This document shows positions 20,926-33,112 of a stretch of 64,000 nt of DNA, piece after piece. The stretch lies in contig NC_062243.1 of NCBI RefSeq assembly GCF_905475465.1, positions 516,001-580,000 of the forward strand, given 5' to 3'. Origin of the DNA: Pieris napi. Taxonomy: Eukaryota; Arthropoda; Insecta; Lepidoptera; Pieridae. Position 1 is the stretch's first letter. Each line of letters opens with the position of its first letter. The notes beneath the pieces were generated by a model. That model was not told the DNA's origin, searched no databases, and saw only the letters and a program-made list of their open reading frames with translations. Made by a program: the position numbers and the translations under genes.

Positions 20926-21892
20926 CCCACTAACATAAAAAATAACTTCGATAGTTTATACTATTTAATATTCCTTATCTCATAAACACTTTTAATGCGA
21001 ATTCTTATTATATAAACATGAATAATTGCTGTTAATTTGTCTCGCTCTCGAGAATGGCTGGACTGATTTGGCAAATGATCTTGAAATAATTGTGGAAATT
21101 CAGGGAATGTTTAAACGGTGGGAAACATAAATAATTAGTATAGAAAAATACTTAAAACGCCAGTTGAATTTTCCGATAAAAATCTTCCTATCTAGGCAAT
21201 ATTTGGGGTCTTGTCTTTTAAGAAATAATAATTGTCACTTAGTTGTCATTTACTTATTATGCCTAGCCAGAAATTTGTGTTTCATTGCTGTAGTATACTG
21301 TACGGTAACTTTTTCGTAATTAACATGTACGATAACTGGTGATTGATAAAGAATTATATTTTTTACTAGTGCAGTATTAATCACAGTCGTGTTATGTTCA
21401 AAACGTATTGGATTATACTGAAGTTTGCGCTACTGTAAATATTTAACCATAATATCATTATTCAGTCCGTTTACTTTATAAAGTAACACGTTAATAAGTT
21501 TAAGGTTGGTTAATTTAATACTTTCAACGTCCTGTAAAAGTATCACAAAGATGTTTACATCACAAAGTTAACTAAGGATTACAGTTATACACAGCAATAA
21601 CAACAAATCATTTTTCTGCCATGACTCAACGTCCGTTCGCCGTAATTAGGAGGCGTACAACGATAAATTATAAGCAATTTATCTGTCGGTCTGTCGCCAT
21701 ACATTCGCTACCGTTGAAATATTATGACCGATGGTAGATAGGTGGGTAAAGTTCTTGGATTATAATGGCATTAGATTCAATTAAAATGGATTGATATTTA
21801 TTGTACTGTCTTAATATTGTTTCTTGGAAGACAGTTTCTGGAGCGCTTAATATATCTAAATATTCTTCTTTAAATAATGAGACTGAGTTTTA
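20926..21892. other. AT-rich spacer downstream of elB/noc with one repeat fragment
   Basis: About 21040-21145 (GAGAATGGCTGGACTGATTTGG, TGTGGAAATTCAGGGA, GGTGGGAAACAT) resembles a repeat common in arthropod genomes. Otherwise no gene or repeat seen. Confidence 0.4.
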
Positions 21893-22098
21893 GCTGGTTC
21901 CACAACTGAGCGTTTCTATGCACGCACCACCACTATGTGGAACCCACTGAAGTATTTCCGAACCAATTCGACCTAGGGGCCCTTCAAGAAATGAGCACCA
22001 ATTCTTAAAAGGCCGGCAACGCACTCGCGAGCCCTCTGGCATTGAGAGTGTCCATGGGCGGATCAGATGAGCCTCTTGCCCGTTTGCCCTTTGTATTC
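21893..22098 (+). mobile_element. LINE 3' end, SFKKRAY family
   Basis: CCACAACTGAGCGTTTCTAT, CCACTATGTGGAACCC, TGAAGTATTTCCGAACCAAT, CTTAAAAGGCCGGCAACGCA and the 3' end GATGAGCCTCTTGCCCGTTT, running into a TA repeat at 22100-22140 that itself forms a hairpin. Confidence 0.8.
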
Positions 22099-22584
22099 TA
22101 TATATATATATATATAAAAAATATATATAGAATACAAAATTTTAGTTATAATTAGTAAATACGAACGAACGGTATTAACTATAATTAAATTATTATTCAG
22201 TACCTAGGTGAATATAAATAAACTAATTTTTTTAACAGTGTGGTAATATAGATAATTTATTTTTTAGACCCAGTCGTAAATAAATACGGCTAGGCCATTA
22301 ATTCTTGTTAATTATTTGGGAGAAAGACCAATTAAGTTTTAGAAATCGTAATTAACATAAAAATGGTGAGATTAAAAAATTCAATTATTCGCAACACGAA
22401 TTGCACACAGATTTCTCTGTTACGTATTAATTAGGTTTAATACACATCAAATGTATTTTAAGACAAAAATAAATCTAATCAGACACATATTATGGATTCA
22501 TAAAAACTCTTTCCATCTGCAAAATATGGTTAACCCTGATGAAAAGAGGCACAGGACTAGGATAGGACGTTATCTAATTTAATA

Positions 22585-22930
22585 CATATATAAAATTCTC
22601 GTGTCTATATCTCCCATACTCCTCCGAAACGGCTCGACCGATTCTTATGAAATTTTTATGCATATTCAGTAAGTCTGAGAACTACTGAACTAAGGCTACT
22701 ATCTATATTTCAAACGCCTAAGTGATAAGGGATGTCCACCCCAAAAAAAATTCTTTTATTTCTTTGAAAAAAATGTTTTTATTTTTTTATGATACAAAAA
22801 TACATACAACCCCTAATTTTCACCCCTCTACGATCAACCCCTATTTTATATTATTATAGATAGTTATTTTTATTTAACTAAAAAAATGTTTCCTTGAAAT
22901 AATATACATGGCAAAACAACGTTTGCCGAA
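22585..22930 (+). mobile_element. Helitron, short non-autonomous copy
   Basis: TATAAAATTCTCGTGTC, ACTCCTCCGAAACGGCTCGA, GATTCTTATGAAATTTTTATGC, then CACCCCTCTACGATCAACCCC and the 3' part GGCAAAACAACGTTTGCCG. Strong similarity to 47136-47465. The CTAG end is not preserved. Confidence 0.75.
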
Positions 22931-24004
22931 AACATACGCCCAATAAAAATTCCATAGCGTTCCTTTTCACGAGTAAGTACTCCTACAAGGGCCCTTTTCA
23001 GAAATGTATCAGGGAGTGCAGTTTCCCTGACTTGTGGTCCTCCGTAACTTCCAATATCGATAAGGATTTTGATCCAGAAAGGAGGGCAATCCTAATATTG
23101 CGACATCAACGCTATAAGACAACTCCATCTACATTACATTCAAAAACGTCAGAATCGATATCGCTATCGCTTTTGGAAGTAACTGAACCGAGCTGGTATA
23201 TTATAGCACTCGATACAAGCCGCCACCTTTGATCTAGCCGACACCACGTGGTTTTTCTTAATTGTTTCCGTTTTCAAATAGTCATTGAGAAGATTTTAAT
23301 CTATGTTTTTGTGTACTAAACATTGTAAACAAATTATTGGGTTCTTTATTGATGGTAATTTAGGATTATGCCTTGCTAAGTTTTGCTCACTTGAGATGTG
23401 CCGAAGTCATAATTTTATATAATCCGTTGCAACAAAGTTCAATAAAAATTAAATGTCACAAAAACTAAAAATTATTACACGCTAAACAATGAAAACAACG
23501 AATAATTTAATATTATATTTGACTAGAATATAAAGGCGGGTTAATAAGATGTAACAGAAACTATTTTAATTACTTTATTATATGCAAGAATCATACATAA
23601 TAACTTAACTTAATTACTATATGTATGTCATTTGTATATGTTTTATATTGTACTGGGTTCGATTCCTAGATTGATAATATTTTTAGGTTAATACTTTGGG
23701 ATATTCTGCAACAGACATGGACTTTCGACTCTTTGGAGAGATAATAATTTAAAAAAAAAACGCAAAAATAATGTTGCTTTATCAGTTCTTAGTTCTTGAG
23801 TATACTTGATTAAAAAGCAAATTTAATGTTGAAAAAAAGGTTGAGGATTCTGTTTGTCCAGGCCATGTCCAGTTACTTAATTTTATAGCCTATAATAATA
23901 ATAATTGCCTTTATTTCTGTAAATACTTATAGTAGTACGAAAATGTGATGTACCTACTACAAACACTATTAATAATTAATTGGCAAGCCGGTTAATTTCT
24001 GTTT
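22931..24004. other. AT-rich spacer, no gene
   Basis: An open stretch at 23032-23232 has no recognisable domain. An A-run and low-complexity DNA lie near 23750. About 23900 starts an AATAATAATTGCCTTTATTT motif typical of LINE 3' ends that leads into the next feature. Confidence 0.4.
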
Positions 24005-24150
24005 TACATCTTGTCCTAGGCCTCCTCTAAGAGCTTCCACTCTTCTCTGTTTCTAGCTTTACGTAGACACATAAGGCCAGCTGCTCTTCTTATATCATCT
24101 TCCCATATTTTTATTTGTCTTCCTCATTTTCTTTTGTCATAGCGAGATGT
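24005..24150 (-). mobile_element. RTE-like LINE C-terminal fragment
   Basis: The minus strand reads, with interruptions, as the end of an RTE-type polyprotein: W-E-D-D-I-like motif, then AAGLM-like and a K-E-W/E-K-type repeat before the stop region. Degenerate, non-functional. Confidence 0.55.
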
Positions 24151-24560
24151 GTTGTCCATTTCCATTTCAATCTTTTACTAGAAGTAAAAACATTTCTAAA
24201 CCGTACTTGTCAAGATTTAAACGCTAATTAATTGAACTAAACTTAATTACAGTCCCTCGTCGAACACAACTGCTGTAAAACATGTGTAGTAGCGAAATGC
24301 AGGCGATATAATGGTTATAAGTTTTTAATTATAAATGGCGTAAACAAGTCCTGTGGGTCGTGGTGAGTGCGGGTAGCGTGGGCGACCATCGATTAACTGC
24401 TTGTTACCGCACGACAAATCATTCCGCGGTTTTTGCTACGTCACTGCTCTTTGTCAACATCAGATAATTAGGAAAATAAATATAACGCCTGTTATAAGTG
24501 TTATTTAATCTGGCTAGATTTAAATATAAGTACTTATAAATAAAATAATTAAATCCCAAC

Positions 24561-24810
24561 AACCTTTTAGGTCTGGGCCTCAGATTTCTGTATATGTTTT
24601 ACGGTCATTTGTCAATCTAGGCAAGCAGTCTCCTGTGCCTGACACACGCCGTCGAATTTTTGGGTCTAAGGCAAGCCGGTTTCCTCACGATCTTTCACCG
24701 ATTGAGCGAATGTTAAACGCGCACATAGAAAGAAAGTTCTTTGGCAGCAGGGGATCGAACCTATGACCTCAGGGATGAGTCGCTGAAGCCACTAGGCCAA
24801 CACTGCTAGT
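24561..24810 (-). mobile_element. tRNA-derived SINE, copy 4
   Basis: Complement of the family: GGTCTGGGCCTCAGATTTCT, CTGTGCCTGACACACGCCGT, GGCAAGCCGGTTTCCTCACG, GGGGATCGAACCTATGACCT, GCTGAAGCCACTAGGCCAAC. Ends next to a short CTGCTAGTA duplication. Confidence 0.88.
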
Positions 24811-25529
24811 ACTGCTAGTACATATAAAAGCTAACCTAATACTATAATTAATCCGTTAGAAAATAAGCTTTAATATGAAATAATATTTTCAAAATCATAT
24901 TTGAAAATGTATTTGTCTTAGTTCTGCCACAAACAGAATCTCGTTAAAACTATCACCCACTATTCCGAGCTGTCAAATTCAACTGCGGGGGCAGTCGCGT
25001 ATAAAATTCTGTTTAGTAATATTATAGGAAGGTGAAGTCGGTACAATTTGGCACACGGCCGTGAGCCAACGGGCAGATAAGCATCGTACAGTCGAGTGGA
25101 AGAGTGATTAACGTGACTTCTCGCTTTGAACTCGCCGTCCACGCTGTGTCAGCTCGCGTTAGCGCTACCGGCCAGTTTTTTGTTTTCTTTTTCTACGCGA
25201 TTATACTTGACGATGTTGAAAATACTTTAAAGTTAAAATTTTCATTTATTAATACATCTTATTTTCTCTAAGATACAGAATATCACACAATGTATAACTG
25301 TACTACAATGTACTAACCAAGGCGTTTCTAAGCGCCTATGTTAAAATCGTAGCAGCTAAGGGAGTTACTAAGAACATTTTTATGTTTTATTAATTTATTC
25401 GCTATAGACTTGGTCTGAATATTATGATAAGGTAACACCCAAAATAATTGTCTCAAACATTTACGTAATATTACCAGCGTAGTTTTAAATACCATTGTAT
25501 ATTTATATTTCGCCCTTCAATGCGCAGAA
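24811..25529. other. spacer with a moderate-GC segment (about 24960-25180), no gene
   Basis: The segment contains open but unrecognisable frames on the minus strand and is richer in CpG than its flanks. It might be regulatory or an old repeat. Nothing else seen. Confidence 0.3.
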
Positions 25530-25740
25530 GCGAAGAGAACTAGGAGAAACTAATGTTGGTAACACAAAAGGCAAAAGATCACGAGGCCTTTCACCAACCA
25601 GATGGATCGATCAAGTAAAAGACTCCTCCTCTATACGAAGTCATAAGAGAGGCGCTGGACAGTGGAAACTGGTGGAGACAGATATTCCGCTCCAGATACT
25701 TCCTTGCTGACAACTACGCTCAGACATGAGCTGCTGATTG
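25530..25740 (+). mobile_element. LINE C-terminal fragment, KRSRGxSPTRW family (RTE-like)
   Basis: Encodes GKRSRGLSPTRWIDQVKDSS, the basic R-x-R-x-P-x-R-W motif at the end of endonuclease/reverse transcriptases of RTE type. The same family appears inverted at 58230-58450, and in a short piece at about 59118-59150. Confidence 0.7.
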
Positions 25741-26307
25741 AAAAGAGACAGCTGACTTAACTAATAAGACGAAGAATAAGGTTTAAACAAATATATAATT
25801 AAGAGGAAATTGTTTTTAAACAAATTCCGCCGAAATATCGACTCTGAAGCTTATCAAAGACAAGAAATGCACCATTTAAATTGTCAGCCGTCTAAACAAA
25901 TATTAAGAGCTAATCTGCATTAATTAATAATTATCCGAATCGTTATCTCAGATGATATTTTAAGGCAAGTGTAAACTGACACAGCCGGTAGCGTCGGCGA
26001 TACTCAACTTATTTTATGACCTCAACTAAAGTGCCCTGTTTAAGCCGCTTCGGTAGTTAAGATAAAAACGATAACTTCTTTCTTAAGTCGTGTTCAGTTA
26101 TTCACATTGCAACCACTCAGGGAAATGTTATCAAGGATAAATTGACAAGAATTAAATACGGTGGCAGATTGGCACCTATATTATAATGTAGAGTGTCGAT
26201 GTACTATATTGTCAGTCGTATCAATACTTATTAATCACTAGGCTAAGCTGTATTTACAACGTATTCTATAAGACTCAGGAATATATGGAATAATGCTCAG
26301 ATCTCCG

Positions 26308-26862
26308 GTCGCCAGCCAGCCTACCTGCCATATGTAAAGGGAGTTACAGATAGAATTAGCCGGATCCTAAAACGAGCTTCTATTGATACAATTTTCAAGC
26401 CGCACAAGAAGATTCAGCAATTCCTAAGACCAATCAAAAGTAACACCCCATTGCAAGATGCAGGTACATATATAGAAACTGGATTGCGACTGTGGCCTGT
26501 CTTACATAGGGCAAACTAAACGCAATATGTCCAGCAGACTCAAAGAACACATTGCGGACATAAGACATAGACGACACAAAAAATCAGCAGTCTGTGAACA
26601 CACACTAGATAGGCCCAATCACTACATACGCTTTGACCAACCGAAAGTACTTGCGAAAGAAAATAGATTCTTCCCAAGATTGGTACGCAAAGCCAATGAA
26701 ATTAAAACACACCCCAGTTTCAATAGAGAAGACGGCCTAAAATTGTCAAACACCTGGGATCCAATAATATCCAAATTAAAATCTCAAGGTAAACAATCCG
26801 CGAAAATAGAGGACACCGTGAGCCATTTCTGCCAAAACCCTCCATCTTTTAGTCGATAGTTG
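26308..26862 (+). pseudogene. Penelope-like retroelement fragment with GIY-YIG endonuclease remnant
   Basis: Two reading frames separated by a small indel near 26465-26480. The first (about 26316-26470) covers the linker after RT. The second includes YIGQTKRNMSSRLKEHI (about 26500-26550), the YIG half of the GIY-YIG nuclease, then a C-terminal region ending in SNTWDPIIS that is typical of arthropod Penelope-like elements. The reverse transcriptase is absent. The frame open from 26527 to 26859 is the tail of this dead copy, not a host gene. Confidence 0.8.
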
Positions 26863-29369
26863 GTACCGGAGAAATAAATACAGATAACACAACTTTTTCT
26901 CTAGCTACTTTTTGACATTCAACACCTTTTGTCTTTAGTCACCGTGACCACGCACGCTGTAAAGCACGCGAAACGACGGTTAAATTTAAAATTACGTTAA
27001 ATAATTGTAAATTTATAATAAAACATAACTTCAAATCCGTTAAAAAAGTGTTTTTCTATACAATAAACATCGCTATCAATAATAAAAATAAGATGTTCAC
27101 ACTTAATCAAAATAATGTAAAAATTATTAAAACTTGTAATTTGAAAAACTAATTAATCGAGTCGAGACTTTTATACCATTTGTATATGTACAATTGTACA
27201 GATATCAGAATGTTTTATATCTATACCTACTAAAAAATAAATTCCAAATTCCAGACACTAATGGCGCATTTCAGGAGATAACATTCCTGCGTTGAATAAA
27301 CATAATTTGATGGGAATCCATTAAATGAAGACAGGCATTAATTTGGACAGACGGACAGACTGACAAACACATCGCGAATGGACCGGCTTGTTTTGATGTA
27401 ATCGCGTATACAAGTTAAATCAATAAAGTATACGATTTTGAGAAAGTTATCATTTACCATTTAATATAAACATCTGTAATTTCAATCAGATTTGACACAA
27501 AACAAATTGCTATTTTCAACAAAATTCCCATGGACATTGCTAGAATACTCGCAAATACGTTGCCGGCCCTGCAACTTCATGTATATAGGGGTATTTTGGG
27601 GGCAAACCTATTGCATCACTTCACGCCGGTCTTCTGAGAGACAGTGGTGCTGCCCCAGTCCTGCTTGCCCATTTGGCTGAAGCCCGAAGGCACTCCCACT
27701 AGGAAAGGATTGCGCTGGTGAAATAACCTGGCACAGGTTGGCGTGAGCGATGGGAAACTAGTACTATATAACTATTTTTTTATAGTCGTCCATGTACGGG
27801 GTTTTAAATTCATCTGTTTCATTCACTTTTTGAAGTGTTTTATTTATTTTCCGCTCCCCGTGTTATCTGTAAAAAGTCGGAACAAAATGTACAAAGCACT
27901 CGTTATACAGGGTGAAGCAGGAAGTCGGAAGTGCCATAAACCTGCCTCTACGCCCTGATAACACACATCCTCTATTCTAGAGAATATACCTTTTAAAGGT
28001 TTTATAACTTTAAGTAACCAGTCAAGGTTTAAAAGCCTTCAATTTATTTCGTATGAGTAATCACATTTTGGATTGGAAATTAATAATACAATTTATGTAT
28101 TTCCTATTCCTACTAGCTAACATACAGTATATACAACAAAAAACAATTATACTAAACATATCGCCAAAGATGGAATATACACCAACATTTACGAAAAGAA
28201 AAAACCTATAATGTGTTGTGTGATGGTGTGAAAGTAAGGGTGATACGTGTAGGGTAAAGGTAATGTACGTGAGTGTGTGTGCTCATGATGGAGGTGATTT
28301 TGCGCTATGGATATTCTTAATACTCCTTTGAGGCATATTCCACGATTAAAAAAGTCAAAGCTCGAATAGTGGTAGTTGTATTTCCGGGCTGCGCTATATA
28401 CAACTGAGTTTTATGCATGGTGTTGATGTGAGAAACATGAAACAAAGGACGATTACGAGTCTGGTAGGTAAGAAAGGAAAGGCAATTTTATAGAAGTGAG
28501 TGGCAATTACGTAATTTTATTTGTGATGATGTCATATAGTAGAAATAAGTCGTATTGTTTCAGTCGAGAGTCTTTTAGTCTTTCTAATATTCTTATGCCC
28601 ACCTATTTTACATACATAATTCTTAATACATATTAAAAATTGTTCACTTAAAAAACTTAAATGAAGAAATCACTGGGAAGTTTTTCACGAAACACAGTAA
28701 GTAAATTTTCAAAACATTTCATGTAAAGCTGTAATTCAAATTTCAAATAATATTAGCAAATTTTGTTATACCCCCTTAACAAACAAATTGAACGTTCGGA
28801 AACACTAAAGTATCAATTTTAATGCATACTTTTTTGAATAATACTTTAAGCCATAGATTTAAACATGACTTTATTCTCCCATTAATTATTTTAAGTTACA
28901 AGCAGCTGTGTTACCAACCATTATTTAAAAATACTCTATATGTTTATAAGTCTGACACCAGTTAATAAGGTTAAGCTAATTGGTTCCATAAACTTGGTAT
29001 GTTAAACAAACACTGTTTATCTTAGCATGGGCATAGAGTAATTAATTAGGACAGAAATGGCAGATGTCATAAATACTCTACGGGAGGTCTCTAAAATAAT
29101 TGCATTAAGTGTCGCGAACCTCATTAATATTGTCCATTTTCAGATATTTATTTATGATAAAGAAACACGGCAAGACAGATGATGTTGTGCTATGTTTAAA
29201 AACCTGTTTAAACCTAATGAAACGCCAGCGGTTTTTGTCGAGAGTTTTGAAAATAATTACCACTTCTTGCCGTTCCATTGTTCATTGTAAATATTAGCAG
29301 CTGGTTTTACAGCCAATGTATAATTATTTGTTGACAATAACAAGTTAATTTGTTTCTTAAATTAATTTT
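26863..29369. other. gene-free stretch with one unassigned repeat-like block (27550-27740)
   Basis: Mostly AT-rich. About 27550-27740 is GC-richer; its minus strand reads like the VPSGFSQMGKQDWG type peptide that I associate with lepidopteran retroelements, without firm assignment. About 27860-27960 may be another retroelement end. No host gene seen. Confidence 0.35.
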
Positions 29370-29485
29370 AAGTGTATCCCATCCTATCCTATATATATTT
29401 CTATCCTATACCTATCCTATTTCTATCCTATTCCTCTCCCATTCCTATCCTATTCCTGTCCTATTCCTATCCTATCTCCTAGGAA
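29370..29485. repeat. short satellite, CTATTCCTATC-like decamer
   Basis: About ten units of a 10-bp pattern TATCCTATTC with small variants (CTCTCCC, CTGTCC) end to end. It is pyrimidine-rich on the plus strand. No other copy is in the window. Confidence 0.85.
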
Positions 29486-29849
29486 AGTCTGTTTAACTAT
29501 TAATCTGTGACTGTGAGAGGAACGATTTGTTGACGGGAACTGCCCTCTTTTTAACGATAATCGTAAACATGTGATGTGCTGACGGCTTTGTACTAATTTA
29601 CGATAACTCCAGTCCTATGAGGTGTAAATGCACTTCGAATGATAAGCTCAAATCTCACTAGTGCACACGATACTTTCATGGGGTAGACAAATTACATACT
29701 GTTCTGATTATTTTACTAAATGAATTCCGAGTTTTATATCATTCCTATTAGGTCATATTTTCACGAGTCTTCTTGATACAAACTTAATATAAACATGCGA
29801 AAAAGATAACGTTATGTGGCGCAAATGTTTAAACTTCGGATCAACATGA

Positions 29850-29960
29850 ATAGGCAGGCAACGCACTCGAGAGCCATCATGGCATTGAGAGTGTCCATGT
29901 GCTCATGTATTACCTAACACCAGATAAGCTGCCCGTTTGCCCCATGTTCTAAAAAAGGAG
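29850..29960 (+). mobile_element. LINE 3' end, SFKKRAY family (short)
   Basis: GGCAGGCAACGCACTCGAGA, GGCATTGAGAGTGTCCATG, TGCCCGTTTGCCCCATGTTC, then an A-run. Confidence 0.65.
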
Positions 29961-30040
29961 GTAGAATTAGAAAACATTATTAAGTTACTTCCAATTTCAG
30001 TATACTTTAGAACTAGAACCATTAACTATATACTACATAC

Positions 30041-30309
30041 CAGTGGCGCTACAAACTTTTTAGATCTAGGCCTCAGATTTCTGTATATATTTCATGATCA
30101 TTTGTCAATCTAATAGGCCTCCTGTGCCTGACGCACGCCGTTGACTTTTCGGGTCTACGGCAAGCCGGTTTCCTCAGAATGTTTTCCTTCACCGTTCGAA
30201 CGAATGTTTAATGCGCACATATGCAGAAAGTCCATCGGTGGACAGCTGGGGATCGAACCTACGACTTCGGGGATGAGAGACGCACGCTGAAGCCACTAGG
30301 CTACTGGTC
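30041..30309 (-). mobile_element. tRNA-derived SINE, copy 5
   Basis: Begins CAGTGGCGCTACAAACTTTT and ends GCTGAAGCCACTAGG, with CTGTGCCTGACGCACGCCGT, GGCAAGCCGGTTTCCTCAGA and GGGGATCGAACCTACGACTT between. Close to full length. Confidence 0.88.
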
Positions 30310-30589
30310 TACATCAACTATGCCACATATACTTAATATCATTCGCTAGTTGATAAAGGAAGAAAAATACATTAACTTGTTAAAATATTTTAAGAATACA
30401 AATATTATTATAATACCCTGCCTTCGTTATTTTTTTCAGCTGTTATTGAACACTCTACGTTCACAAAGGATTCTCATTAATGAACTAACTGATACATTTA
30501 TTCGCAGAAATATAAAATATAAATGTCAAAATTATTTGTCTTTTCATCATCATCATTTAACTTTTCGTTGGTGTAATATGAAAATCGTA

Positions 30590-30836
30590 CAGCCCTGCGA
30601 TTCTGTAACTCACTTCACGAACTCACACAGCGGTTTTCGCATCGGCGGTCGCACTCAAATCAGTCGTGAAGCAGTCATTTTATGATTTGGCATTCTGAAA
30701 AGGTGGGAGCTTGTAGTTTATTGTTTATCAGAATGCCAAATCATAAAATGACTGCTTCACGACTGATTTGAGAGAGACCGCCGATGCGAAAACCGCTGTG
30801 TGAGTTCGTGAAGTGAGTTACAGAATCGCAGGGCTG
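30590..30836. mobile_element. 247-bp foldback element (long hairpin MITE), copy 1
   Basis: Two 109-bp arms (30590-30698 and 30728-30836) are complementary with about two mismatches, around a 29-bp loop. The ends are CAGCCCTGCGATTCTG and its complement. No clear target duplication. A transcript would fold into one long, almost perfect hairpin. A related copy with a shortened right arm lies at 49395-49561. Confidence 0.85.
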
Positions 30837-31344
30837 GTTTTAATAGTAATAATATAAATGAATAAATATTTTATGTATTTATTTCTTGGTAATGGTTAAT
30901 TTTGTATGCTTTCATTTGATATAATAATATGTCGATTGCCGCCGGCGGTCTAAAAAAATGCGTTCTATAAACTATTTTTATTAAAATTAAACTTTTAGTT
31001 TTAATTACGAAGTATGGCGATGCTGCGTTTGCTTTCTTACATGTCAACATTATATCTAAGCTCTAAGTAACTGATGCTAAAGTGTCCCACGGGATTCATT
31101 ACTCCGAGTATGCACAATTTGACACCGTGGAACCACTGGTACTAAGTAATTTCTATAACATATTATGTAGTCATTCTTTTTTAGTAACTGTTTATTAAAA
31201 CCTAAACATAGTCAAATATACAGTATATTTACAATTTTCTTAACCTATAATTAAAAAGACATTTAAAACAAATTAAAAAGTTTGGTCCCTGTGGCAGTGT
31301 ATTGTGTGTTGTTAATTTTGTGTCAAAAATAATGTACTGCACTA

Positions 31345-31720
31345 ATAATGACTCAGGTGCTTTCTGTATGTATAAATATGTGCCTTTTGTCACAGCATAG
31401 GTTTGCTTTATTGTACTCTCGTGGGGTGATAGAGATTCTCGAAGCCTATCCCCCCTTCCCAATAAATATGAAGGTGAACAAACAGAAACTACCCCCCTGG
31501 ACGTCCTCCACCGGAATTCTCAGCACAAGCTGCCCTTCGTATTCTGGGGGGACACTGCGCTCTATGACCAACAGAACTTGCCTAAGAACTTCCATAGCCC
31601 GGTAACCCACTTGCTATGTGAGTGTGTGAGTGTTCTGGCTATGTGAGCGTCCATGGGAGACGGTATTACTTAACATCAGGTGAGCCTCCTGCCCGTTTGC
31701 CATCTATTGCATAAAAAAAG
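31345..31720. other. unassigned GC-richer block plus LINE 3' end (31640-31718)
   Basis: 31640-31718 (plus) matches the SFKKRAY-family 3' end: GTCCATGGGAGACGGTATTA, GGTGAGCCTCCTGCCCGTTT. The preceding 200 bp may be from another retroelement; I cannot name it. The frames open here are not convincing genes. Confidence 0.4.
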
Positions 31721-32139
31721 CGTTGGTGATCATCAAACAGATTTAGTCTTATATAAACAGTAATAAAGAAACTGAATTTATATCGTTTTCAGTTTGTTTT
31801 AACATAATAAAATTGTAGAGTTAATTGAAGTGATAAATTACAATTTATATGCAGAAAAATATTAGCTTCAGCAGATTTAACGTTTTTAAAACATAAAAAC
31901 TATTTCTGTTTCATTTAATTCTCTTCTGCTGAATTTATTTAAAGAAAATTTTGAACTAAAATATTGTTGTGCTACATTAATATATACCATTACAGGATGA
32001 TGAGGTTTTTAGTTGAGACTTATTAAGTATCAAACACCATTTGAGATAGACATTTCTATGTTTTTTTAGATTCTATTCATTTATGCAGTTATCGTTAGTT
32101 TATGGTGTTGTTAGTGTTTTGTCAAAATTGATCAGCCCA

Positions 32140-32300
32140 CTACCGAATATACCCAGCTCCGGATTAGTACTGTTTAATCCGTAATTATCTAGAAAAATTC
32201 GAATTCTTTTCAAATTTCAAATTCTTAAAAGGCCGCTTATAGCATCATTTACATCACATGAACCTATGCCCGTTTGCCCTTTGTTCTATAAATTAATAAG
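32140..32300 (+). repeat. repeat motif and decayed LINE 3' end
   Basis: ATCAGCCCACTACCGAATAT and CCCAGCTCC (32140-32165) recur at 51385-51415. 32205-32300 holds CTTAAAAGGCCGC and GCCCGTTTGCCCTTTGTTCT of the SFKKRAY LINE family. Confidence 0.5.
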
Positions 32301-32621
32301 AAACAGTTGCAATAAATCAAAGTTGCACACGTAAAAACCGAATCAAACATCAAATGTGCGATTAATAGTGAAAACAGAGCATATTTTATGCAAACAAAAC
32401 ATTAGCCCGAACATATATCGCATGTTATGCCCCATCCGAACATAAAACCAGTGTTTTACGACGTAGAGAATACTCGTTTTAGTTTATAACAATGTTTTCA
32501 TTTAGATCCCGTGGTTATTCATAAATTCATCTAAATTTAAACGGGATTCATCAGCTGGGTTTAGGGATAAATGCATTCGATGAATGCAGATGTTATTATG
32601 GTTTATGTGGCCAAAAGTCCT

Positions 32622-32666
32622 TATGAACACAGTCTTATATTTAATCTATATAAGACTGTGTTCATA
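32622..32666. repeat. perfect small inverted repeat (19-bp arms)
   Basis: Arms 32622-32640 and 32648-32666 built from TATGAACACAGTCTTATAT and its complement, with a 7-bp loop. It lies 38 bp left of the next TIR element. Confidence 0.8.
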
Positions 32667-32703
32667 GGAGACTTCTTTTTCTTAACCTTTGACATCACAT
32701 ATA

Positions 32704-33112
32704 GCCCGGTCATTTTAGACAATTGAAATAAAGAAAAAAACGCGCCGAGTACACTACCTCACAGGTGGTGAGGAAATGTGTGCATATTATGTAGAACATG
32801 ATTCTTACAAGCGCAATATCTGGGAAATAGTGAGTCTTAGAGAAAAAATCATGGGGATCATTTTTATAGAGAATTTTAAGATCTACAACTTTGCTCTGAG
32901 GTACTTTTCGATAAAACTTACCGTTTTCGAGAAAAATCCAAAAAACCTAAAATTTTGACCTTTGACCCCGAATAAGTCCCTAAGCTCACATGGGACTGAT
33001 GGGGACTTTTGACACTTTATTCCTTGTGGTAAACCTAAGGTCTCTACGAAAATTTGGCTTTGTCGGAATTTTCTTTATTTGATCACTATTTTTATGTCTA
33101 AAATGACCGGGC
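32704..33112. mobile_element. 409-bp non-autonomous DNA transposon with 18-bp TIRs and TA duplication
   Basis: GCCCGGTCATTTTAGACA (32704-32721) is repeated as its perfect complement at 33095-33112. TA flanks both sides (32702-32703, 33113-33114), as in Tc1/mariner-type insertions. The interior frame (32776-32958) has no transposase similarity that I recognise. Confidence 0.75.

Noticed and set aside
30350..30685. 111-codon open frame
   Set aside because: Its second half is one arm of the hairpin element and the first half is AT-rich noise.
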